The notes: generated from the sequence alone by a model not told the origin. A stretch of 43,511 nucleotides of DNA from an uncultured Bacilli bacterium (GCA_947598345.1 CANQFF010000001.1:1-43511); one strand, 5' to 3'; positions 30,392 through 39,602 are shown, numbered from the stretch's first letter. Made by a program: numbers and translations.

Positions 30392-32902
30392 TTACTCTTC
30401 ATCAGTGCTTTGATCAACTAAATCTGTTTCTTCTTCATGATTAATGATTGCAATTGTACTTACTTTTTGATTATCTTTAAGATTAATTAATTTAACACCT
30501 TGTGTGACACGGCCTGTTGATGAAACTTGTTCTAAAGGTAATCTTATTATCATGCCACTATTTGTAATAATCATTAAATCTTCATCACCTGTTACTATCT
30601 TAAATGAAACAATATTACCATTTTTCTCAGTTACATTTAAAGCTTTTACACCTTTACTACCCCTATGAGTCATTCTGTACTGATCTATAGATGTTTTTTT
30701 ACCATAACCATTTTCAGTAACTACTAATACATTAGCATGCTCTGGAGAAATTTCCATGCCTACAGCAAATCCATCACCGACATCAATTCCTTTAACACCA
30801 GAAGCAGTTCTTCCCATGATTCTGATTTCTTTTTCATTAAATCTTATAATTCTACCATTTGAAGAAGCTATTAAAATTTCTGAATTTCCTTCAGTAATTT
30901 TAGCTGAAATCAATTCGTCGTTTTCTTTTAAAGTTATAGCTATCTTTCCATTTGTCCTAATATTTTCAAATTCTTCTATATTAGTTCTCTTTATTATACC
31001 ATTTTGTGTACAAAGTACAACATAAGCTGGTACATCTTTAGGAGTAGCTTTTAGCATTACATTTACTTTTTCATCTTTTTCTAATGGTAAAAGATTAATG
31101 ATTGGTAATCCTTTAGATTGTCTACTATATAAAGGAACTTCATATCCTTTCATTCTATAAACTTTTCCTTTATTAGTAAAGAATAAGATATAGTCGTGTG
31201 TAGTCATATAAAGTATATTTTCAACAAAATCCTCTTCATTTGTCGTCATACCTTTAATTCCAACGCCACCTCTATTTTGTAATTTATATGTATCACTTTC
31301 AACTCTTTTAATATAACCCTTATTTGTCAAAGTTACTACTAAATCATCTACAGGTATTAATGATTCATCATCTATATAATCAATTGCTGTCATGTCTATT
31401 GATGTTCTTCTTTCGTCAGAATATTTATTTTTTATTTCTAATAATTCTTTTTTGATAATTTCTAAAACTTTTTGTTCACTTTCTAATATTGATTTAAGTT
31501 CTTCAATTAATTTTAATAAATTATCTAATTCTTCTTCTATTTTCGCTCTTTCTAAGCCTGTTAATCTTCTTAATTTTAATTCTAGTATACTTTCTGATTG
31601 AATTTGGGTTAAATTAAATCTACTCATTAACTCATTCTTTGCAATCTCATCAGTATCAGATTCTCTAATTATCTTTATAACAGCATCTATATTATCAAGT
31701 GCGATTTTATATCCCTCTAAGATATGAACTCTTGCCTCTGATTTTTTTAAGTCAAATCTTGTTCTTCTTATAATTACTTCCTTCTGATGATCAATATATT
31801 TAGATATTATATCCTTTAGTGGTAAAGTTTTTGGAGTACCATTATCTAGCATCAAAAATATTATTCCATAATTTGTCTGGAAAGAGGTATGCTTATACAA
31901 ATTATTTAAAATTACCTGAGCATTTGCTTCCTTTTTTAATGTTATCGTTATCTTAATACCATCTTTTAAGTCTGTATGATAATCTGATATACCATCAATA
32001 ATTTTGTTATGAACTAATTCTGCAACCTTATTTTTTAAATCCATTGTATTAACGCCATAAGGTACTTCTGTAATTACAATTTGTGTGTGACCACCGTGTT
32101 CCTCAATTGATGCCCTACTTCTAACCGTAATTGAACCTCTACCAGTTTCATAAGCTTTTCTTATTCCAGAATTTCCTAATATTATTCCACCTGTTGGGAA
32201 ATCTGGACCTTTAATATATTGCATAAGACCTAAAGTATCAATATCATGATTATCAATATATGCAACGCATCCATCTATTACTTCTCCTAAATTATGTGGT
32301 GGGATATTAGTTGCCATTCCAACTGCAATTCCCATAGAACCGTTAACTAATACATTAGGAAATCTTGAAGGTAGTACTTTTGGTTCTTTACTAGTAGCAT
32401 CAAAATTATCTTCCATGTCAACAGTATCTTTATTTATATCTCTTAATAATTCAAGTGAAATTTTTGATAATCTAGCTTCTGTATAACGATAAGCAGCTGC
32501 TCCATCGCCTTCTATATTACCAAAGTTACCGTGTCCATCAACTAACATATATCTTTGATTGAAATCTTGAGCTAAACGAACCATTGCATCATAAATTGAA
32601 GAATCTCCATGTGGGTGATAATGTCCCATAACATATCCTACTGTTGTAGCTGATTTTTTATGGGGTTTATCAGGAGTATTTCCCTCCTCAAACATAGACC
32701 ATAAAATTCTTCTATGTACTGGCTTTAATCCATCTCTTAAATCTGGTATAGCTCTTGATGTTATAACACTCATTGAATAATCAAGAAATGAACTTCTTAC
32801 TTCACTTACTATATTGTTTTCAGATAAACTATCTCTTTCATGAAATTTATCTGAAAAATCTAATGTTTCATTATTATTTTCTAATTTATTTTCGTTATCC
32901 AT
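30392..32902 (-). CDS. gyrA: DNA gyrase subunit A
   Basis: Encodes 836 residues. GyrA cuts and rejoins DNA during negative supercoiling. The catalytic tyrosine is Y140 in AAAYRYTE. The quinolone-determining positions equivalent to E. coli 83 and 87 are Ser101 and Asp105, the susceptible-type residues. The C-terminal beta-pinwheel carries the GyrA box as QNRGGVGIKGM, which, with its place beside gyrB, argues for gyrase over topoisomerase IV. An acidic tail ends the protein. The gene is 11 bases after gyrB with a GGAGG site. Confidence 0.97.
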   Translation of the reverse strand: MDNENKLENNNETLDFSDKFHERDSLSENNIVSEVRSSFLDYSMSVITSRAIPDLRDGLKPVHRRILWSMFEEGNTPDKPHKKSATTVGYVMGHYHPHGDSSIYDAMVRLAQDFNQRYMLVDGHGNFGNIEGDGAAAYRYTEARLSKISLELLRDINKDTVDMEDNFDATSKEPKVLPSRFPNVLVNGSMGIAVGMATNIPPHNLGEVIDGCVAYIDNHDIDTLGLMQYIKGPDFPTGGIILGNSGIRKAYETGRGSITVRSRASIEEHGGHTQIVITEVPYGVNTMDLKNKVAELVHNKIIDGISDYHTDLKDGIKITITLKKEANAQVILNNLYKHTSFQTNYGIIFLMLDNGTPKTLPLKDIISKYIDHQKEVIIRRTRFDLKKSEARVHILEGYKIALDNIDAVIKIIRESDTDEIAKNELMSRFNLTQIQSESILELKLRRLTGLERAKIEEELDNLLKLIEELKSILESEQKVLEIIKKELLEIKNKYSDERRTSIDMTAIDYIDDESLIPVDDLVVTLTNKGYIKRVESDTYKLQNRGGVGIKGMTTNEEDFVENILYMTTHDYILFFTNKGKVYRMKGYEVPLYSRQSKGLPIINLLPLEKDEKVNVMLKATPKDVPAYVVLCTQNGIIKRTNIEEFENIRTNGKIAITLKENDELISAKITEGNSEILIASSNGRIIRFNEKEIRIMGRTASGVKGIDVGDGFAVGMEISPEHANVLVVTENGYGKKTSIDQYRMTHRGSKGVKALNVTEKNGNIVSFKIVTGDEDLMIITNSGMIIRLPLEQVSSTGRVTQGVKLINLKDNQKVSTIAIINHEEETDLVDQSTDEE

Positions 32903-32913
32903 GTTGTTACCTC

Positions 32914-34839
32914 CTAAATATCAAGATTTTCTACAAATGTTGCATTTTCCTCGATAAATTTTCTTCTTGGCTCTACTTCATCACCCATTAATTTTTCAAA
33001 TATTGCATCTGCAGCAACGCAATCGTCGACAGTTATTTTTCTTAGAACTCTTTTTTCTATATCCATAGTTGTCTCATTTAGTTCTTCTGCATCCATTTCT
33101 CCTAAACCTTTCATACGAGCAATTTCTGCTCTAGCACGAATATTTTCTGGTAAAGAGGCCAAATACTCATCTTTTTCTTCTTCTGTTAATACATATTTTC
33201 TTGTTTTTCCGTGCATTATTCTAAATAATGGTGGTTGAGCCGCATATATATGTCCTGCCTCAACTATTGGCTTAAAGAACCTATAAAATAATGTTAGTAA
33301 TAAAACTCTTATATGAGCACCATCTACATCGGCATCTGTCATGATTATTATTTTGTCATATCTTAGTTTATCTAAATTAAATTCATCGCCAATTCCTGTA
33401 CCAAATGCGGTTATTATAGCCCTTATCTCTTCATTGCTTAAAGCTCTATCTAATCTTGCCTTTTCAACATTTAAAATCTTACCTCTAAGTGGTAGAATTG
33501 CTTGTGTCATAGAATCTCTACCTTTTTTAGCACTTCCACCGGCAGAATCTCCCTCGACTATAAAAATCTCTGAAACTTTTGGATCTTTACTTTTACAATC
33601 TGATAACTTTCCAAAGAAATTACTTATTGCTAAATCACTTTTTCTAGTTATTTCTCTTGCCTTTTTGGCAGCATTTCTAGCTCTACAAGCTAACATAGCT
33701 TTTTCAACTATTGCCCTAGCTTCATCTGGATTTTCTAATAAAAATTGTTCAAATCCCTCACTGAAAACATTATCAGCTAATTTTCTTACTTCGCTATTAC
33801 CTAATCTTCCTTTTGTCTGTCCTTCAAACTGTGGATTAGGATGCTTACAAGAAATTATCATAGTCAAACCTTCTTTAACATCATCGCTTGTTAAAGACTC
33901 ATCTTTTTCTTTTAATATACCTGACTTTTTTGCATAATTATTAATTACTCTTGTTAAAGCTCTTCTAACACCTTCTTCGTGAGTACCACCATCGTGTGTA
34001 TTAATATTATTAACAAATGAATATATATTATCGTTATAACCATTAGTATATTGTAAAGCTACTTCAAACATTACATTTTCTTCGGAACCTTCTAAATGTA
34101 TAACATCTTCGTGTATTGGTGTTTTTTCTTGATTTATAAATTTTACATATTCAGAAATACCACCTTCATATACGAATGTCTCACCTGTTGTATCCTCTTC
34201 ATCTCTATCATCTCTTAAAGTTATTTTTAAACCTTTATTTAAAAAGGCTAACTCTCTTATTCTAACTTTAAGAGTATTATAATCATATATATCGGTATCA
34301 AAAATTTCAGAATCTGGTTTAAAAGTAACAGTTGTTCCTGTCCTATTAATGTCACACTCACCTATTACTTTTAAAGGCTCAACTGGATGTCCACCATCCT
34401 CAAATCTCATAAAATTAATATTACCGTTTTTATAAACTGTAACTTCTAACCATTTTGATAAAGCGTTTACTACACTAGCACCTACACCGTGCAAACCACC
34501 TGATACTTTGTAGCCTCCACCACCAAATTTACCACCCGCATGAAGTACTGTATAAACTGTCTCAACAGTACTTTTTTTAGTTTTAGGGTGTATATCTACT
34601 GGTATTCCTCTTCCATCATCTTTTACAGTTATTGAATTACCTTTATTTATAATAACTTCTATATTATTACAATAACCAGCTAAAGACTCATCGATTGAGT
34701 TATCTACTATTTCCCATACTAGATGGTGCAAACCTTTTACATCCGTTGTACCTATATACATACCTGGTCTTTTTCTAACTGCTTCAAGTCCCTCTAATAC
34801 TTGTATATCTGACGCATCATAATGATTTTCATTATTCAT
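32914..34839 (-). CDS. gyrB: DNA gyrase subunit B
   Basis: Encodes 641 residues, the ATPase and Toprim subunit of gyrase. The GHKL ATPase has VDNSIDE, DDGRGIP and GLHGVGASVVNALS; the transducer has the QTK loop (GQTKGRLGN). The Toprim domain has EGDSAGG near residue 430 and DADVDGAHI near 500. Length is normal for Firmicutes. The start overlaps the recF stop by 8 bases, so recF, gyrB and gyrA form one unit. Confidence 0.98.
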   Translation of the reverse strand: MNNENHYDASDIQVLEGLEAVRKRPGMYIGTTDVKGLHHLVWEIVDNSIDESLAGYCNNIEVIINKGNSITVKDDGRGIPVDIHPKTKKSTVETVYTVLHAGGKFGGGGYKVSGGLHGVGASVVNALSKWLEVTVYKNGNINFMRFEDGGHPVEPLKVIGECDINRTGTTVTFKPDSEIFDTDIYDYNTLKVRIRELAFLNKGLKITLRDDRDEEDTTGETFVYEGGISEYVKFINQEKTPIHEDVIHLEGSEENVMFEVALQYTNGYNDNIYSFVNNINTHDGGTHEEGVRRALTRVINNYAKKSGILKEKDESLTSDDVKEGLTMIISCKHPNPQFEGQTKGRLGNSEVRKLADNVFSEGFEQFLLENPDEARAIVEKAMLACRARNAAKKAREITRKSDLAISNFFGKLSDCKSKDPKVSEIFIVEGDSAGGSAKKGRDSMTQAILPLRGKILNVEKARLDRALSNEEIRAIITAFGTGIGDEFNLDKLRYDKIIIMTDADVDGAHIRVLLLTLFYRFFKPIVEAGHIYAAQPPLFRIMHGKTRKYVLTEEEKDEYLASLPENIRARAEIARMKGLGEMDAEELNETTMDIEKRVLRKITVDDCVAADAIFEKLMGDEVEPRRKFIEENATFVENLDI

Positions 34840-35959
34840 CTAACTTCACCTCTTTGATTTTTATTATATTGCCATCATTTATTTTGAATAATTTAGATTT
34901 TTTTATCAACCTACTATCTAAATTATTAACATCAGTTGTTGTTATAATAGTTTGTATATCTTTATTTATATACTTTAAAAGATTATTTTTCTTTTTATCA
35001 TCTAACTCACTAAATATATCATCAAGTAGTAATATTGGAGTTGTTTGTTTATATTTTTTAAATATTTCAACTTCAGATAATTTTAAAGATAAAATTGCTA
35101 CTTTCTGTTGTCCTTGAGATCCATAATATTTTAAATTTTTATCATTTAAATAAAACTCAATATCATCTTTATGTGGCCCAAAAGTAGTCATTGAAAGTTT
35201 TATATCATATTCTAATCTTTTATCATATTGTTTCTTTAATATTTCTTTTATATTAGAATCATTTATATCAAATTCAATACTTGGTTTATATACTACCTTA
35301 AACCCATCAAGATTCATTATATCCTTATATATATTTGAACAATAAAGATTAACCTTATTAATAAACTTATCTCTCATTTTGTAAATGAATATTGATCTAT
35401 CTATTAAATAACCAGTTAATATATCTAAATATGATTTATCCCTAGATATTCCTTTATTCATTTTTTTTAAATATTCATTTCTTAACTTTAATATTTTATT
35501 ATATTCATTGATAGCTATAAAGTAATTTCTATACAATTGAGATATTTCTAAATTAATATATTTCCTTCTATCCTGTGGAGAACCTTTAATTAATTCTAAA
35601 TCATCAGGATAAAAAATAATTATATTCATAATAGAAATATAATCACTTATCTTTTTTACAGCATTATTATTATATTTTAGTACTTTAGATTTATTATCAA
35701 TATATATATTTAACTTATTATCTAAGCTATTATCATTAAAAGTACCTTCTATTGTTAAATATTCTTCACCTTTTTTTATAAGGCTATTATCTATAAAATT
35801 TCTATGTGATTTTGTAATACCTAAAACATAAATACTTTCTAGTAAATTAGTTTTCCCTTGGGCATTTTCACCATAAATGATATTTATACCCTTGGTCAGA
35901 GTAACATTCAAACTTTTATAATTTCTAAAATTATGTAATTTTAATTTTTTTATATACAT
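34832..35959 (-). CDS. recF: DNA replication and repair protein RecF
   Basis: Encodes 375 residues of the SMC-like ATPase that directs RecOR to gaps. Walker A GENAQGKT is at residues 30-37, the LSxGQ-like region is GSQGQQKVAILSLKL, and Walker B is PILLLDDIFSELDD near 310. The canonical start MYIKKLKLHNFRNYKSL fixes the ATG at 35959. This ATG has only a weak GAG site; a stronger site serves a tiny upstream frame (35950-35976) that overlaps it, suggesting coupled translation. Confidence 0.96.
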   Translation of the reverse strand: MYIKKLKLHNFRNYKSLNVTLTKGINIIYGENAQGKTNLLESIYVLGITKSHRNFIDNSLIKKGEEYLTIEGTFNDNSLDNKLNIYIDNKSKVLKYNNNAVKKISDYISIMNIIIFYPDDLELIKGSPQDRRKYINLEISQLYRNYFIAINEYNKILKLRNEYLKKMNKGISRDKSYLDILTGYLIDRSIFIYKMRDKFINKVNLYCSNIYKDIMNLDGFKVVYKPSIEFDINDSNIKEILKKQYDKRLEYDIKLSMTTFGPHKDDIEFYLNDKNLKYYGSQGQQKVAILSLKLSEVEIFKKYKQTTPILLLDDIFSELDDKKKNNLLKYINKDIQTIITTTDVNNLDSRLIKKSKLFKINDGNIIKIKEVKLDE

Positions 35960-35976
35960 AAATTCTCGATTTTCAT
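35950..35976 (-). CDS. possible 8-codon leader frame overlapping recF
   Basis: An ATG at 35976 with an ideal AAGGGGG site 7 bases upstream opens a frame MKIENLCI that stops at 35950, just inside recF in a different frame. Ribosomes finishing it would be 7-10 bases from the recF ATG and could reinitiate. It could equally be spurious, with the same site serving recF at a long spacing of about 24 bases. Confidence 0.35.
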   Translation of the reverse strand: MKIENLCI

Positions 35977-36034
35977 ATTTAATCCCCCTTATTTTGATTT
36001 TTATATAGTTTGAGTACTCCTATACACCAACATA

Positions 36035-36040
36035 ATTATA
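36035..36040 (-). promoter_or_regulatory. extended -10 promoter of the recF-gyrB-gyrA unit
   Basis: TGCTATAAT on the minus strand (TATAAT at 36040-36035) is an extended -10 just downstream of the comK terminator. The -35 region is only T-rich. Confidence 0.6.
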
Positions 36041-36054
36041 GCACAAAAAAGGTA

Positions 36055-36092
36055 TAAAAAAAAGAAAATTAATCAATTTTTTCTAATTTTCT
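36055..36092 (-). terminator. terminator at the end of the ComK-like gene
   Basis: The stem AGAAAATTA / TAATTTTCT (36063-36071 and 36084-36092) overlaps the last codons and is followed on the minus strand by a run of T (36055-36062). Confidence 0.7.
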
Positions 36093-36524
36093 TTCATATA
36101 ATTTAGATTTCAACATAGTAGCTCTTATTATTTGATTTTCTAAAGAGTATAATGATATATCGACATCTAATAGTAAATCATTTTTAAATAAAACTCTACT
36201 TACCATATTATTTTTTGTATACTTTTTAATTTTATTTAATGCTATCCAAGTACTTTGTTGAGTTCTAGAAGATGTTGTAGGAAAAAAAATTATATTTCTA
36301 CTCTCTTCTATTATTATAGGATACTTTGACTTTATACCTGTTAAACTCTTAGTTCCAATACATCTACCTTGATATGAACTACCATAAAATTCACAATTCT
36401 TTTTTATAATACTATTAGAAGATTTTTTTACTATATAAGATGTTTCCTCTTCATATATTTTTGATGTAGAATCATCTATTGGTACTATAGCTAAAGTTGA
36501 TGAATTTATTTCATATTCTTCCAT
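36069..36524 (-). CDS. comK: ComK-family competence transcription factor
   Basis: Encodes 151 residues that match ComK along most of their length by recall: YEINSSTLAIVP at the start corresponds to YEVNGATIAVLP in Bacillus ComK, CEFYGSSYQGRCIGT (residues 44-58) to CRFFGSSYAGRKAGT, IFFPTTSSRTQQSTWIAL (about 81-98) to the conserved FPTLSS..W block, and YSLENQIIRATMLKSKLYER (about 125-145) to SFENQVYRTAWLRTKF. It lacks about 40 C-terminal residues of the Bacillus protein (192 aa). ComK activates DNA-uptake genes in Bacillus. Here it sits alone between dnaN and recF, in the slot of Bacillus yaaA, bounded by terminators on both sides. Confidence 0.85.
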   Translation of the reverse strand: MEEYEINSSTLAIVPIDDSTSKIYEEETSYIVKKSSNSIIKKNCEFYGSSYQGRCIGTKSLTGIKSKYPIIIEESRNIIFFPTTSSRTQQSTWIALNKIKKYTKNNMVSRVLFKNDLLLDVDISLYSLENQIIRATMLKSKLYERKLEKID

Positions 36525-36584
36525 ATTATCCCCCTTTCTTGCTATCTCTTATACACCCATAATTTGTCGAAATTAATAGAATTT

Positions 36585-36590
36585 TGTCAA
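36585..36590 (-). promoter_or_regulatory. possible -35 box of the ComK-like gene
   Basis: A perfect TTGACA lies on the minus strand, about 60 bases before the start, but no good -10 box is found at 16-18 bases. A weak promoter needing an activator would fit ComK biology; this is inference. Confidence 0.3.
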
Positions 36591-36592
36591 AA

Positions 36593-36618
36593 AACAAAAA
36601 AAAACTAATAAATAGTTT
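36593..36618 (-). terminator. terminator after dnaN
   Basis: The stem AAACTA / TAGTTT (36602-36607 and 36613-36618) is followed on the minus strand by a run of T. Short stem, moderate support. Confidence 0.5.
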
Positions 36619-36629
36619 AATTATGCACA

Positions 36630-37751
36630 TTAATATGTTCTTATCGGTAAAATTAATTGTGTTAAATCATCGTTATCCACATAGTTAACAATTATTGGTT
36701 TAATTTCTCCGTTAAATGATAATTCTATTTCTTCACTATCGAATGTCTTAATAGCATCCATCATATATTTTGAACTAAAAGATATTTTTATTTCAATATC
36801 AACATTTTTTGTTATTTTAATTTTTTCCTCTACATTACCTATTTCAGGAATATTAGAAGATATAATCATAATATCTTTTTTTGTTTCTAATTTAATAGTA
36901 TTTTTTTCTTCAGAATTTGTTAATAAAGATGCCCTATCAATTGCATTATAGAAATTTTCTAAATTAACTTTAACCTTTAATTCAAAATTATCTGGTATTA
37001 ATTTATTAGTATCTGGATAATTACCATTTATAAGTCTTGTCATAATAATTAGATTATCTATTTTAAATATTACCTTATTTGAAAATATATGTAATTCCAT
37101 TTTTTTATCTTCATCTGATATTAATTTAATTATTTCACTTAAATTCCTACTTGGAATAATAATATCAATATTGTTATCAACATTATTATCTAATAGTATT
37201 CTTTTTTTAGATAATCTATATGAATCAGTAGCTGTTACTTCCATTATATTATCGTTTATTTTAAAATTAATACCTGTTAAAACTGGTCTACTTTCTTGTT
37301 GAGATGTTGCAAAAATAGTTTGATTTATTGTAGTTTTAAAAACTCTTTGATCAAATATTAGTGGATTACCAGTAAATTCTAAATCAATTGCTGGAAAATC
37401 ACTAACACTATTACAATTTAATTTAAAAGATGATGATTCAGTTGTTATAAGAACTTGTGAATCAATTATTTCTTCTATATTAATAACTTCATTTGTTAAT
37501 TTTCTAACTATATCATATATATATCTTCCAGAAATTACAATCTCACCTAATTCATCTATAGAATCTATTTGATTTTCTGGAATAAAAGATTTTATAGCTA
37601 ATTCATTATCTGTACTTAATAAATATAATCCCTCTTTTGTTAATTCAAATTTTATACAATTTAAAATAGGGATTAAATTCTTTGTTGATATACCTCTTAT
37701 TACAAAATTTAAATGTTCTAATAAAACTTTTTGCTTTATTGTTAATTTCAT
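36630..37751 (-). CDS. dnaN: DNA polymerase III beta sliding clamp
   Basis: Encodes 373 residues of the ring clamp that tethers the polymerase. The start MKLTIKQKVLLEHLNFVIRGIS and the three repeated clamp domains are recognisable (LTGINFKIND, TATDSYRLSKKR, and the C-terminal block PIIVNYVDNDDLTQLILPIRTY with the usual end). Length is normal. It follows dnaA by 129 bases that contain DnaA boxes. A consensus DnaA box TTATCCACA lies inside its 3' end (36673-36681). Confidence 0.97.
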   Translation of the reverse strand: MKLTIKQKVLLEHLNFVIRGISTKNLIPILNCIKFELTKEGLYLLSTDNELAIKSFIPENQIDSIDELGEIVISGRYIYDIVRKLTNEVINIEEIIDSQVLITTESSSFKLNCNSVSDFPAIDLEFTGNPLIFDQRVFKTTINQTIFATSQQESRPVLTGINFKINDNIMEVTATDSYRLSKKRILLDNNVDNNIDIIIPSRNLSEIIKLISDEDKKMELHIFSNKVIFKIDNLIIMTRLINGNYPDTNKLIPDNFELKVKVNLENFYNAIDRASLLTNSEEKNTIKLETKKDIMIISSNIPEIGNVEEKIKITKNVDIEIKISFSSKYMMDAIKTFDSEEIELSFNGEIKPIIVNYVDNDDLTQLILPIRTY

Positions 37752-37880
37752 ATTATACCTTCTTTCTTAATTATTATTATTTTTATTAGTGTTCATAATG
37801 TTCATAACCCTATTTTATTCTTTTAAATAAACGATTAATTATATGTGCATAAAAAGTTTATATTTAATTTTTATACACAC
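37752..37880. other. dnaA-dnaN gap with four DnaA boxes
   Basis: TTATNNACA boxes on either strand lie at 37790-37798 and 37799-37807 (directly adjacent, both TTATGAACA on the minus strand), 37844-37852 (TTATGCACA, minus) and 37871-37879 (TTATACACA, plus). A TATAAT at 37843-37838 (minus) is the probable dnaN -10 box and abuts a DnaA box. The gap may be the second half of a bipartite origin, as in Bacillus. Confidence 0.7.
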
Positions 37881-39233
37881 TTATCTAATTTCATTAATCA
37901 TTTTTTGTATTTCATTGTTTAAAATATCATCATTTAGTATCATTTTTTTTATTTTATTAACTGCGTTCATAACTGTTGTATGATTTTTTCCACCAAAAGC
38001 TATTCCTATTTTAGTTAAATTTTCATCTAAATAAGTTCTACAAATATACATAGCAATCATTCTTGGTATTACAACATCATTATTTCTTTTTTTACTAAGT
38101 AATTCATCTTGTGTTAAGTTATAGTGATCACACACAATTTGAAGCACTTGATCGATTTTATTTTTAGAAATAACAGTTTTAACAAAATAATCCTTAAGAG
38201 CTTCAATTGCAAGGTCTAGTGTTATTTCACTACCATTCATCATAGTAGCATAAGCAAATACCCTATTTAATGATCCTTCTAGTTTTCTAACATCCCCAAC
38301 ACAATTTCCAGCAATATACTCTTTAACATTTTCTGGAACGACATTCATAAGTTCATTATTTTCTATTTTCTTATTTAATATTGACATTCTTAATTTAAAA
38401 TCAGGTGGTAAAATATTTACTTGTAAGCCCCAATTAAACCTTGTTTTTAAACGCTCTTCTAATTTTTTTATGTCATCTGGTGATCTATCAGATGATATTA
38501 TTATTTGCTTTTCATTATTATATAGTTCATTAAAAGTATTAAAAAATTCTTGTTGCGCACTTACCGCACCTACTAAATTGTGTATATCATCTATTATTAA
38601 TACATCTATATCTCTATATTTATTTTTAAATTGTTTGATGGCATCCATATTGTTTGAATTAGTATTTTTTCTACATATATCAACAAAATCAGATACAAAA
38701 TTATCGCAAGTAATATATAAAACCTTCTTATTACTATTTTTAACAATATAATTTCCAATAGAATACATTAAATGAGTTTTTCCTAGTCCACTTGATCCAT
38801 ATATGAATAAAGGATTGTACATTTTACCTGGTTGTTCTGCAACCGCAAGCGCACTAGTAGCTGCAAATTTATTACTTGGACCAATCATAAAATTTTCAAA
38901 TGTATATTTAGGATCTAGATTAGTCTCAAATGTTTCATTATTAGGCACACCAATAATTTGATTATTATCATTCAGGTTATTATCAACCTCTTCTTCAATA
39001 ACATAATTAAATTTAAAATTAGAACCAGTTATATCAGTAAAGATTTCTTCAATAATATCACTATAGTTTTCACTTAAATTCTTTTTATGTATGTGATAAG
39101 GTACAAGGACAGTAGCTGTATTATTTTTTAAACTAATAAGTTTTGTTTCAGAAAACCAAGTTTCAAAAGCAATATCAGATATTTGATCTTTAATTCTATC
39201 AAGAAAAGAATTCCAGATGTTATTTAAATCCAT
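37881..39233 (-). CDS. dnaA: chromosomal replication initiator DnaA
   Basis: Encodes 450 residues. Domain I spans about residues 1-80, a short Asn/Glu-rich linker follows (about 81-108), and the AAA+ domain begins at YTFENFMIG, with Walker A GSSGLGKTH at 146-154 and Walker B VLIIDDIHNL at 211-220. The C-terminal DNA-binding domain IV holds the signature GGKNHTTVMNAV near 415-426. It initiates replication by binding the boxes on either side of the gene. A DnaA box lies near its own predicted transcription start, which suggests autoregulation. Confidence 0.98.
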   Translation of the reverse strand: MDLNNIWNSFLDRIKDQISDIAFETWFSETKLISLKNNTATVLVPYHIHKKNLSENYSDIIEEIFTDITGSNFKFNYVIEEEVDNNLNDNNQIIGVPNNETFETNLDPKYTFENFMIGPSNKFAATSALAVAEQPGKMYNPLFIYGSSGLGKTHLMYSIGNYIVKNSNKKVLYITCDNFVSDFVDICRKNTNSNNMDAIKQFKNKYRDIDVLIIDDIHNLVGAVSAQQEFFNTFNELYNNEKQIIISSDRSPDDIKKLEERLKTRFNWGLQVNILPPDFKLRMSILNKKIENNELMNVVPENVKEYIAGNCVGDVRKLEGSLNRVFAYATMMNGSEITLDLAIEALKDYFVKTVISKNKIDQVLQIVCDHYNLTQDELLSKKRNNDVVIPRMIAMYICRTYLDENLTKIGIAFGGKNHTTVMNAVNKIKKMILNDDILNNEIQKMINEIR

Positions 39234-39264
39234 AACTCTACCTCCTTAAAACTTATACACATAT

Positions 39265-39293
39265 ATTTTACAATATTTTTTATCTAAAAACAA
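39265..39293 (-). promoter_or_regulatory. promoter of dnaA
   Basis: TTGTTT (39293-39288), a 17-base spacer and TAAAAT (39270-39265) on the minus strand. A DnaA box (39253-39261) lies at the predicted transcription start. Confidence 0.6.
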
Positions 39294-39586
39294 CAAAAAT
39301 AAGTGCATAAAACATAAAAAATCTACATTTTTTGATATGTGCACAAATTAAAATATAAAAAGCTATATATATGTGTATATTTTTTTGTTATGAACAAATT
39401 TTATAAACTAAAGAAAACTAAATAAAATAAGCTAAAAAGAAAGTTATGAACATTTTTGTTCATAAATATTTAACTAAAAAGATGTAAACAAAATTAATAT
39501 TTTGTGCATAAGTGTATTATTTTGTTCATAAATTTTATCAACAATAAAGTTATCAACAAAAATGTTCATAAATGTATTTTTATAAA

Positions 39587-39602
39587 TATTTCCCGGGAAA
39601 TA
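39587..39602. promoter_or_regulatory. Noc-binding site (perfect consensus) in oriC
   Basis: TATTTCCCGGGAAATA matches the Bacillus Noc consensus at all 16 positions. Noc, a ParB paralogue, couples division to nucleoid position. In Bacillus such sites are spread over the chromosome; here one sits between the DnaA boxes and the rpmH promoter. Confidence 0.85.

Noticed and set aside
30392..32902. ParC (topoisomerase IV) instead of GyrA
   Set aside because: A GyrA-box-like motif is present in the C-terminal domain, and the gene directly follows gyrB in the recF-gyrB-gyrA unit.
33341..33937. A 198-residue open frame on the plus strand inside gyrB
   Set aside because: It is the complement of a highly conserved gene, lacks a ribosome-binding site and has no recognisable protein features. 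Other long opposite-strand frames in rpsC, rplD, dnaX and gyrA were dropped for the same reason.
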